NCBI GenBank assembly: GCA_032718475.1
Contig: JAUCBJ010006321.1
Span: forward strand, 1 to 54,969
DNA length: 54,969 nt
Origin: Nemertoderma westbladi
Lineage: Eukaryota > Xenacoelomorpha > Nemertodermatida > Nemertodermatidae
Direction of reading: 5' to 3'
Of this stretch, positions 51,501-54,969 are shown one piece after another. A program made the position numbers and the translations under genes. Below the pieces are notes generated by a model. The model had not been told where the DNA came from. It was given only the letters and a program-made list of their open reading frames with translations, and ran no database searches. The number at the start of each line of letters is the position of its first letter. Position 1 is the stretch's first letter.

Positions 51501-53471
51501 GTTTATTAGCCAGTAATATTATTTGTTCTAACACTGACTGCATATCTGTTTATTCTAATATTATTTGCTCTAACACTGACTGCATAGCTGTTTATTCTAA
51601 TATTATTTGTTCTAAGACTGACTGCATATCTGTTTATTAGCCAGTAATATTATTTGTTCTAACACTGACTGCATATCTGTTTATTCTAATATTATTTGTT
51701 CTAACACTGACTGCATATCTGTTTATTCTAATATTATTTGTTCTAACACTGACTGCATATCTGTTTATTATAATATTATTTGTTCTAAAACTGACTGCAT
51801 ATCTCTTTATTCTAATATTATTTGTTCTAACACTGACTGCATATCTGTTTATTCTCCACTAATATTATTTGTTCTAACACTGACTGCATATCTGTTTATT
51901 CTAATATTATTTGTTCTAACACTGACTGCATATCTGTTTATTCTCCACTAATATTATTTGTTCTAACACTGACTGCATATCTGTTTATTCTAATATTATT
52001 TGTTCTAACACTGACTGCATATCTGTTTATTCTCCAGTAATATTATTTGTTCTAACACTGACTGCATATCTGTTTATTCTAATATTATTTGTTCTAACAC
52101 TGACTGCATATCTGTTTATTCTCCACTAATATTATTTGTTCTAACACTGACTGCATATCTGTTTATTCTAATATTATTTGTTCTAACACTGACTGCATAT
52201 CTGTTTATTCTCCAGTAATATTATTTGTTCTAACACTGACTGCATATCTCTTTATTCTAATATTATTTGTTCTAACACTGACTGCATATCTGTTTATTCT
52301 CCACTAATATTATTTGTTCTAACACTGACTGCATATCTGTTTATTCTAATATAATTTGTTCTAACACTGACTGCATATCTGTTTATTATAATATTATTTG
52401 TTCTAACACTGACTGCATATCTGTTTATTCTAATATTATTTGTTCTAACACTGACTGCATATCTGTTTATTCTAATATTATTTGTTCTAACACTGACTGC
52501 ATATCTGTTTATTATAATATTATTTGTTCTAACACTGACTGCATATCTGTTTATTCTAATATTATTTGTTCTAACACTGACTGCATATCTGTTTATTCTA
52601 ATAGTATTTGTTCTAAGACTGACTGCATATCTGTTTATTCTAATATTATTTGTTCTAACACTGACTGCATATCTGTTTATTCTAATATTATTTGTTCTAA
52701 CACTGACTGCATAGCTGTTTATTCTAATATTATTTGTTCTAAGACTGACTGCATATCTGTTTATTCTAATATTATTTGTTCTAACACTGACTGCATATCT
52801 GTTTATTCTCCACTAATATTATTTGTTCTAACACTGACTGCATATCTGTTTATTCTAATATTATTTGTTCTAACACTGACTGCATATCTGTTTATTCTCC
52901 ACTAATATTATTTGTTCTAACACTGACTGCATATCTGTTTATTCTAATATTATTTGTTCTAACACTGACTGCATATCTGTTTATTCTCCAGTAATATTAT
53001 TTGTTCTAACACTGACTGCATATCTGTTTATTCTAATATTATTTGTTCTAACACTGACTGCATATCTGTTTATTCTAATATTATTTGTTCTAACACTGAC
53101 TGCATATCTGTTTATTCTAATATTATTTGCTCTAACACTGACTGCATATCTCTTTATTCTAATATTATTTGTTCTAACACTGACTGCATATCTGTTTATT
53201 CTAATATTATTTGTTCTAACACTGACTGCATAGCTGTTTATTCTAATATTATTTGTTCTAACACTGACTGCATATCTGTTTATTCTCCAGACTCGTTCCA
53301 GAATCCCCGAAATGGTTGCTTAGTCGCGGTAGGATATCCGCCGCTCGGAAGATTATAAACAGAGTAGCGAGAACCAATAGAAGACCGATTCCCGATGAGG
53401 TCAAAAAACAACTGGATGCGATGGAGGCAGAGGCAAGCAAATGGAAAACAGATAGGAAATCTAACCCACAG
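24280..53471 (+). CDS. SLC22-family organic ion transporter (MFS), seven exons, 3' part beyond the window
   Basis: This is a plasma-membrane solute carrier of the organic cation/anion/carnitine transporter family. Exons are 24280-24550, 32614-32729, 37444-37605, 38761-38864, 49218-49372, 49861-50035 and 53291-53471. All phases match, giving 388 uninterrupted codons. Family landmarks in order: a cytoplasmic start with PLRMEEILRSIG before TM1; a large Cys-containing extracellular loop with NLT, NDT and NQS sequons; CDSWTYD and NLVCD before TM2; the MFS loop LADRFGRK; TM3-TM6; and VPESPKWLLSRGR after TM6. About 160-170 residues (TM7-TM12) should lie to the right. Substrate cannot be told from this half. 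Introns hold two retrotransposons, a nested gene and most of the satellites. Confidence 0.95.
24551..25741. other. 5' part of SLC22 intron 1
   Basis: A TATACTA-rich microsatellite lies at about 25045-25115. From about 25286 to 25741 an unbroken minus-strand frame (157 residues, Ser-rich, no recognised domain) continues out of the following minisatellite. It may be part of an old element, but I cannot identify it. Elsewhere nothing is recognised. Confidence 0.45.
25760..26830. repeat. 30-bp minisatellite, about 36 copies
   Basis: The unit contains GGGACGATGTCTACCGACCC and then CATAGTAACC, 30 bp. The period is divisible by three. Frames on both strands stay open for long stretches; the longest is 25742-26893 plus, 383 codons of a TMSTDPIVTG-type repeat. 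In the plus frame that reads DDVYRPRSNR the right end passes, beyond a stop at 26785-26787, into the Ulp1-like frame of the adjacent retrotransposon. So the repeat may have arisen inside that ORF. Confidence 0.95.
26788..27310 (+). pseudogene. Ulp1/C48-like cysteine peptidase domain of the retrotransposon
   Basis: The frame reads on from the minisatellite through DDVYRIRTVGNFS to a peptidase-like C-terminal half: KQHFQLHLVERKSKTVFTY (catalytic His context), then FPGQGPFPDCGPYICMYG, which matches the Q-x5-C-G layout of Ulp1-type proteases (Gln six residues before Cys). The position usually holding the catalytic Asp in a YDPL-type motif reads YCPL here, so activity is doubtful. The frame shifts near 27250 into a helical region (PPTPEEKSKALRDRLK). 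Confidence 0.62.
27194..28869 (+). pseudogene. Retrotransposon ORF1 (coiled coil and RRM-like)
   Basis: Two overlapping frames (27194-27802 and 27796-28869) form one broken ORF. A heptad-like helix (MQIDLKATQLNLATASVRIE) is followed by a Ser/Thr-rich linker and an RRM-like segment near 28460-28660 (ITLHISGLPHKTN through SAKVTILTSE). A His/Asn/Thr-rich basic tail follows. This layout fits nucleic-acid-binding ORF1 proteins of non-LTR elements. One frame change separates the halves. Confidence 0.7.
29282..30489 (+). pseudogene. APE-type endonuclease of the retrotransposon
   Basis: Frames 29282-29629 and 29584-30489 together give the apurinic-like endonuclease: LITLNVKG (start), PQETWHN (catalytic Glu), VGDTNANS (Asp/Asn pair) and a final NLSNHTPV block. 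In that last block the usual SDH reads SNH. A frameshift lies near 29600. The domain would nick target DNA for target-primed reverse transcription if intact. Confidence 0.85.
30659..30990. other. Unrelated insertion or replacement in the RT region
   Basis: A 19-nt poly-G run (30659-30677) begins a stretch with no RT similarity. Recognisable RT sequence resumes at about 30991 (SSDIAYSSVANIIEH). The N-terminal RT motifs before the first catalytic Asp block are missing, so this is either an insertion with deletion or a rearranged junction. Confidence 0.65.
30991..32400 (+). pseudogene. Reverse transcriptase of the retrotransposon, 5'-truncated domain
   Basis: The frame 30853-31884 carries RT motif A (VSVDLKAAFDNV), the QGVRQGGIIPLLFN block and the catalytic YGDDIALL, where YADD is usual in animal non-LTR elements. 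The thumb and C-terminal part continue in other frames (31866-32207, 32204-32398). The tail to 32516 has no coding sequence and ends in TTAATAAATAAATAA. Confidence 0.88.
32614..32729 (+). CDS. SLC22 exon 2: extracellular loop
   Basis: The acceptor is TATTATTTTAG|AT and the donor AAC|GTGAGT. The exon encodes part of the large TM1-TM2 loop with two Cys and an NLT glycosylation sequon. It is 116 nt, phase 1 in and 0 out, and was missed by simple ORF length criteria. Confidence 0.88.
33003..33190. repeat. 48-bp tandem repeat, four near-identical copies
   Basis: The unit begins CACATTTTGAGTTGTTGCTG and ends TATTAAAGAGT, 48 bp, with almost no divergence between copies. This points to recent duplication. 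It lies in SLC22 intron 2. Confidence 0.95.
33230..34240. repeat. ~150-bp satellite family, about five copies plus an inverted end
   Basis: Units start around ATGGGGGTTTTCCAGGTCGC, continue TGATTTCATTTCTGATGTCA, then CTGACCAACTCTAGG, a TGTCTG/TATG-rich stretch and AATAAGGAAGCAT. Starts are near 33237, 33392, 33543, 33868 and 34014. A ~175-bp insertion with a perfect hairpin interrupts the third gap. At 34190-34235 part of the unit appears in reverse orientation. The same family recurs at 42780-43930 and, inverted, at 48670-48765. Confidence 0.88.
33667..33770. repeat. Perfect 33-bp inverted repeat (hairpin)
   Basis: The arms 33667-33699 and 33738-33770 are exact inverted copies (AAATAAACAGGTAAGCAATA within the left arm) with a 38-nt loop that itself repeats CTCTATTGCT. 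It interrupts the ~150-bp satellite and is followed by (TA)n and a unique segment to about 33835. It may be the end of a small inserted element. Confidence 0.9.
34470..34555. repeat. Duplicated GGCACAACAGTTGTGCC palindrome with tRNA-like words
   Basis: The 17-bp palindrome occurs twice (about 34483 and 34517). Between them is CATAGCGCAGTTGGTCATGG, which contains an A-box-like word, and after the second comes GGATCGAAAGGGTT, which is only loosely B-box-like. No full tRNA cloverleaf can be drawn. Possibly a SINE remnant. Confidence 0.5.
34560..35351. other. SLC22 intron 2, no gene recognised
   Basis: AT-rich intronic DNA. The 73-codon frame at 34906 is hydrophobic, with no family likeness, and is not called. 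Confidence 0.5.
35352..35370 (+). repeat. Poly-C tract (19 nt)
   Basis: Uninterrupted run of 19 C after TTTTAATCT. Confidence 0.93.
35455..35765. repeat. ~155-bp tandem duplication (two copies)
   Basis: The copies start at about 35455 and 35609 with AAGCCAGGTGGTTTATA. They share AACGCAGTACTCGT, TTCATTATA, TCCTGTTTTGT and GACGATCTTTATA. The copies differ by several substitutions and small indels. Confidence 0.85.
35780..36640. other. SLC22 intron 2, no gene recognised
   Basis: AT-rich DNA with no frame, RNA gene or repeat that I can support. Confidence 0.5.
36640..36860. repeat. Probable dispersed repeat with ACGACAGA microsatellite
   Basis: ACCAAGTTTGGATAGATTTC is followed by a (ACGACAGA)n tract of five units (about 36766-36804). 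Then come GGTACCACTACGCTAAGGCT and CACTTCGTGGCTCGCCCC. The GGGGCGAGCC word reappears in the opposite orientation near 42261. The general look is that of a non-autonomous retroelement tail, but it is not identified. Confidence 0.45.
37190..37330. repeat. TAGGCCTA/TACTGTA-rich low-complexity stretch
   Basis: Dense overlapping words TAGGCCTAC, TACTGTACTATAC and GTAGGCTATA. It lies close before exon 3. The same palindrome is scattered over the whole window. Confidence 0.6.
37444..37605 (+). CDS. SLC22 exon 3: extracellular loop to CxxWxYD motif
   Basis: The acceptor is TTATTTCTTAG|GTG and the donor GCG|GTAAAT. It is 54 codons in phase 0. It carries two sequons (NDT, NQS) and the family motif CDSWTYDRSVF. 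Confidence 0.9.
37820..37980. repeat. GC-rich repeat-like segment in intron 3
   Basis: GGCGTAGCGATGGGAGGGAG and CGGGACGTCCCCCCG (a short palindrome) stand out from AT-rich flanks. It probably is a degraded dispersed repeat; family unknown. Confidence 0.4.
38761..38864 (+). CDS. SLC22 exon 4: NLVCD motif and TM2
   Basis: The acceptor is TTTTATTTGCAG| and the donor GACAG|GTAAGT. It encodes FNLVCDRKW, TM2 (LYLVGILLGSIIFGTLAD) and the first half of the MFS DR-FGRK loop, which is split by the intron. Confidence 0.92.
38986..39008 (+). repeat. Poly-C tract (23 nt)
   Basis: Uninterrupted run of 23 C, about 120 bp after SLC22 exon 4. Confidence 0.93.
39010..40400. other. SLC22 intron 4, region 3' of RGP1
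   Basis: AT-rich and without coding signal. On the minus strand it is the downstream region of RGP1; AATAAA words (minus) at about 40128-40133 and 40107-40112 are candidate polyadenylation signals. Confidence 0.5.
40411..40500. repeat. 30-bp tandem triplication over the RGP1 stop codon
   Basis: ATCGCTTTATATGACTAGTG AGTGC-type units start at 40411, 40441 and 40471. On the minus strand each unit contains CACTCACTAGTCATATAA, that is the last RGP1 codons (HSLVI) plus stop. The first unit in the gene direction provides the real stop, and two copies follow it. Confidence 0.93.
40477..41709 (-). CDS. RGP1, RAB6A-GEF complex partner 2 (intronless, nested in SLC22 intron 4)
   Basis: The 410-residue frame matches RGP1 along its whole length. 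RGP1 is the partner of RIC1 in the Golgi exchange-factor complex for Rab6 (human protein about 390 residues). Visible matches include GQTFIAGETLTCTVTFTN at the N-terminus, WATAQIHC, SIIVCDLSLLPGESKS, the PPSYSGQLVRYSYKVVIGCQ block, VYKIGEDINGFFDF in the second arrestin-like half, and RWKLHFEFTV then SWDLPVKIVATNP near the C-terminus. It has no stop or frameshift. GC content is clearly above its flanks. The start is ATG at 41707-41709, upstream of which there is no intron signal. RGP1 is multi-exonic in vertebrates, so a retrocopy or complete intron loss is likely. Confidence 0.95.
   Translation of the reverse strand: MLEIHAVIVRGQTFIAGETLTCTVTFTNSSPVSADSDEEPVSKTPETLGWATAQIHCFCTVNKQRVKPPLPVEPTHPSATYGQTSFNPTVDEKGASILVTKPSIIVCDLSLLPGESKSVDYTDTIPYEAPPSYSGQLVRYSYKVVIGCQRPGGTTKFLRIPFRVLLLYGLGDTSVYKEQPETNGSSATSSINDVTNNSDDRKNPFLKGEEGASLLDCANHILELLTNKMSTSTYAVSNEKGNICSFSLPRVVYKIGEDINGFFDFALGTVPCVQYVVVLQSEETVASEAQVGVEPLDPGVTSHCRLQEGVWNVVKTHFCMSVPLTVCPAFMSDCVALRWKLHFEFTVVAVPAPKETFYSQSESSQGVLYKAPSSINVETMSWDLPVKIVATNPLVVNSCMIGQVEHSLVI
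41710..42775. promoter_or_regulatory. Upstream region of RGP1, AT-rich
   Basis: No TATA box is obvious close to the RGP1 start. TACTGTACTACAGTAGAACA-like low-complexity lies at about 41930-41960. GGGGCGAGCCGAGC at about 42261 is the inverted form of the repeat end near 36850. No other gene seen. Confidence 0.35.
42780..43930. repeat. Further copies of the ~150-bp TGTCTG satellite family
   Basis: TGTCTG-rich segments and ATGGGGGTTTTCCTAGTCGC with TGATTTCATTTC recur at about 42910, 43660 and 43800. They match the family at 33230-34240 in intron 2. Unrelated sequence separates the first copy from the later ones. They run up to the 5' end of the second retrotransposon. Confidence 0.82.
44070..48365 (+). 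pseudogene. Fused ORF1-ORF2 polyprotein of the retrotransposon, one TGA at 47685
   Basis: Domains: a PHD-like CxxC finger pair (CTDC near residue 21, CGMC near 48); an RRM/ORF1p-like region about 145-275 (NNLVISGLDI through RDQVVEK); a linker of 11-residue repeats about 305-437; an APE endonuclease from Met-442 with TETWL, VGDFNFH and LSDHF; and an RT with DLSAAFDTVDH, GLPQGSVLGPLLF and YADD at about 1151. A TGA follows codon 1205, after which the same frame stays open to 48363 with the C-terminal motif LHWLPI. The stop lies just after the RT palm, so the C-terminal part is lost. A point mutation is the simplest reading. Confidence 0.93.
44988..45380 (+). repeat. 33-bp in-frame coding minisatellite (11-residue repeat), about 12 copies
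   Basis: Inside the retrotransposon frame the unit GAGTCAATCCCTGTCGATCT plus TCCTTCGAACTCG encodes ESIPVDLPSNS. Early and late copies read PLNS instead of PSNS, and one copy is shortened. It links the ORF1-like and endonuclease domains. Minus-strand frames of 165 and 143 codons across it are shadows. Confidence 0.95.
48366..48765. repeat. Retrotransposon 3' UTR, then an inverted satellite copy
   Basis: The 3' UTR runs to about 48662 and ends with (ATT)n. Directly after it AAAAACCCCCACAGAG and GACAAACAGACCGACATACG are the reverse complement of the ~150-bp family (CCCCC/TGTCTG words). So the retrotransposon is flanked by family copies in opposite orientations. Confidence 0.7.
48766..49217. other. 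End of SLC22 intron 4
   Basis: AT-rich, with a CAATAGACAGACAAACAGAA tract near 48908. No gene is recognised; it ends at the exon 5 acceptor. Confidence 0.5.
49218..49372 (+). CDS. SLC22 exon 5: TM3 and TM4
   Basis: The acceptor is TTTTTCTAG|A and the donor CTAT|GTTAGT. It completes ADRFGRK and encodes TM3 (SLYVAAVIQGVFQLCLLIP) and TM4 (MVIRLIVGATDLAIYANAF). Phase 2 in, 1 out. Confidence 0.92.
49373..49860. other. SLC22 intron 5
   Basis: Short intron with a poly-T run (49672-49680) and a C-rich stretch near 49770-49820. No other gene. Small frames here are intron or exon 6 shadows. Confidence 0.7.
49861..50035 (+). CDS. SLC22 exon 6: TM5 and TM6
   Basis: The acceptor is TTTTTTGTCTAG|GT and the donor ATCT|GTAAGT. 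The exon encodes the GIKWRTIMGI motif, TM5 and most of TM6 (HISQTVPIIVYIGTY). Phase 1 in, 2 out. Confidence 0.93.
50143..51435. repeat. 24/25-bp minisatellite in SLC22 intron 6
   Basis: The two main unit types are TATAGGGAGATATCAGTCTG CTAC (24 bp) and TGTAGGCAGATAATCAGCCT ACTAC (25 bp). They are interleaved in recurring groups. About 53 units. It ends abruptly at the start of the next array (GCTACGTTCTAACACTG). Confidence 0.95.
51436..53290 (+). repeat. 42/47-bp satellite of splice-acceptor-like units, running into exon 7
   Basis: The unit TTCTAACACTGACTGCATAT CTGTTTATTC TAATATTATTTG is about 42 bp. A longer type ends TTCTCCACTAATATTATTTG. About 43 copies. Every unit contains branch-point-like words (TTCTAAC and CACTGAC) followed by a short pyrimidine-rich stretch (CTGTTTATTC). 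Several units have CAG at the acceptor position (near 51511, 51643, 52035, 52213 and 52989). The last unit ends TTTATTCTCCAG at 53290 and is the real acceptor of exon 7, with the CTGAC adenine about 23 nt before the AG. Confidence 0.96.
53291..53471 (+). CDS. SLC22 exon 7: VPESPKWL motif and central cytoplasmic loop
   Basis: The acceptor is TTTATTCTCCAG|A and the donor CACAG|GTGGGT. The exon starts with LVPESPKWLLSRGR, the canonical motif after TM6, and continues into the long charged intracellular loop. The acceptor, its pyrimidine tract and its likely branch point all belong to the last copy of the preceding satellite. Confidence 0.93.
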
Positions 53472-53639
53472 GTGGGTGGGTGACAATGAGTTTTAGAGGT
53501 TTTACTAAATAATTCATTTAACAGTCAACTCCAGGGTGTCGGGTTAAGAATGAAAATATAGAATATGTTATGTAGAATACGTTAAAGCAGCATCTTGATC
53601 CAGAAATCAAATTAATTGTGAACAGATCCAGGGGTAGAT
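53472..53639. other. Start of SLC22 intron 7
   Basis: Intron sequence after the exon 7 donor, with no other feature. The next exon is not in the window. Confidence 0.7.
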
Positions 53640-53644
53640 GGGCA

Positions 53645-54435
53645 GTATGTTCCCGGACCGTATGTTCCCGGACTTTATGTTCCCGGACAGTATGTTCCCG
53701 GACTATATGTTCCCATTTTTATTTTCTTGGCCATTAAACGGACTTTACGATCCCATCAAAACGGACCTTGTTGTGTTCCCAAAAATGATTTAGGTAAATG
53801 CGTATTTAAATGGTCATCACATATCCATTAAATAACACAAAACCGATTCCACTCCATATAGTAAACAGCTGTATTATGTAATATTGCTCATAATTTATTA
53901 TCTAAATTAAAATAAATTTTATTATAAACTATTGTGGTTTCTAAACCTAAACAAATAAATAAATTACACCTAAAATCAATAGAGCAATCACTATTTTAAA
54001 ATGTGAAAAATCTTCGCTAACATTTGGAAATTATGAAATTTCCTTGCAGTGGAATTGTATAATTTTTCACACCAGTTACCTTAATACATGTATATTGTGA
54101 ATCTTTTGTATATTTAAAAATAGGTAAACATTGCGATTTCAATATTATACATTATTATTTGTGATACTTTAAATTTACATCATTTTTGGCGGACAATATG
54201 TTTCCACATTTTTTTGTATTATTTTGAGAACATATTGTCCGGGAACATAATGTCCGGGAACATACTGTCCGGGAACATAACGTCCGGGAACATAATGTCC
54301 GGGAACATACTATCCGGGAACATAACGTCGGGGAACATAACATCCGGGAAAATACCGTCCGGGAACATAACGTCCGGGAACATACTGTCCGGGAACATAC
54401 TGTCCGGGAACATACCGTCCGAGAACATACTGTGC
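53645..54435. mobile_element. Element bounded by inverted arrays of a 15-bp repeat
   Basis: At 53645-53728 the motif TATGTTCCCGGAC occurs four to five times. At about 54228-54435 its reverse complement GTCCGGGAACATA occurs about 14 times at a 15-bp period. The ~500-bp AT-rich interior has no coding sequence. Tandem subterminal repeats in inverted orientation suggest a non-autonomous DNA transposon whose ends bind transposase repeatedly. Open frames across the arrays are by-products. Confidence 0.78.
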
Positions 54436-54969
54436 TGTTGTCAATCTAGGATCCAATTCCAATCCAATATCCATTACAAATATCCTGAAAGCAATATTTA
54501 CTACGTTTAAGTATAATCGTTTTATATAATATAGGCCAATGTAGCATTACTTATTTTTATTTCAATACCGGTACTTGAAATTGTTAACTTTAGCCTTTAT
54601 AGCATAAGTCGTTAAGCACGTTTTGTTTGTAACTAATAATAAATTGTACAGTATATGTATAATCTTTCTTATTTGTGCATGTTTTAAATTTGCTGCTATG
54701 TATGTGTTGTCTCCGGACAGCGGACACCGAATAATATATTATAATACATTATTATGCGTTAATTACAATAAATATACCATAGAAGATATGAGATTAAAAT
54801 ATCATCTAGACATGTCCTGCAAATAGATCGATCTCTTAAAAGCACTTCATTTTATCGAAATTGATCATTATTCTAGACACCGATGCCTCCATTGATAAAA
54901 CAACAGTGCGATAAACTCACCTATACCTCGATCGTGCTCGTAAAGAAAAGATATCTTCGTAAAAGAACC
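54436..54969. other. SLC22 intron 7, nothing recognised
   Basis: AT-rich DNA to the window edge. The 67-codon frame at 54623 has no family likeness. I see no exon 8 (TM7 region) here. Confidence 0.55.

Noticed and set aside
54155-54510. Open frames with NILSGNI or MFPDSMFPD repeats
   Set aside because: Read-through of the 15-bp repeat array. Both strands are open, as expected from the period.

Overview
This window is nuclear DNA from an animal. It holds two genes with animal-type introns, one intronless nested gene, two non-LTR retrotransposons, a decayed Ty3/gypsy-like fragment and a very large amount of tandem repeat. The AT-rich background, the retrotransposon tail ending GCGCTATATAAAT plus (ATT)n, and the frequent palindrome TAGGCCTA would fit a marine invertebrate deuterostome such as an echinoderm. 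That assignment is a guess from style, not a demonstrated fact. Nothing bacterial, viral-genome-like or CRISPR-like is present.

Layout. Positions 1-5465 are a 28/29-bp satellite with higher-order structure. A ~1.6-kb element bounded by an inverted pair of short terminal motifs (6097-7686) carries a nested ~163-bp repeat. From 15937 down to about 8044 on the minus strand lies a rhodopsin-like GPCR gene. Five exons give TM1 to TM6 with in-phase junctions for the first four. Its second intron is almost filled by a 36-bp minisatellite (10351-12215), and no TM7 exon was found. Between 16 and 24 kb there are a 43-bp-TIR MITE, a 33-bp minisatellite, a possible orphan exon, a ~580-bp foldback palindrome, a dead Ty3/gypsy-like integrase remnant with an LTR-like segment, and long poly-G/poly-C tracts.

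From 24280 to beyond the right edge, on the plus strand, is an SLC22 (organic ion transporter, MFS) gene. Seven exons were located with matching phases, giving 388 codons from the start to just after TM6; the remaining half lies outside the window. Its introns contain almost everything else. Intron 1 has a 30-bp minisatellite running into a decayed non-LTR retrotransposon whose 5' ORF resembles a Ulp1/C48 cysteine peptidase. Intron 2 has a ~150-bp satellite family with inverted copies. Intron 4 has an intact intronless antisense RGP1 gene and a nearly intact ORF1-ORF2-fused non-LTR retrotransposon (one in-frame TGA). Intron 6 has two abutting minisatellites, the second of which runs straight into the 3' splice site of exon 7. 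The window stops in intron 7, after an element bounded by inverted arrays of a 15-bp repeat.

How the genes relate. The three cellular genes have no evident shared pathway: a plasma-membrane solute carrier, a Golgi Rab6-GEF subunit and a membrane receptor. The most unusual signals are the splice-site-like satellite at 51436-53290, the Ulp1-like retrotransposon ORF at 26788-27310, and the intronless RGP1 nested antisense in a transporter intron.
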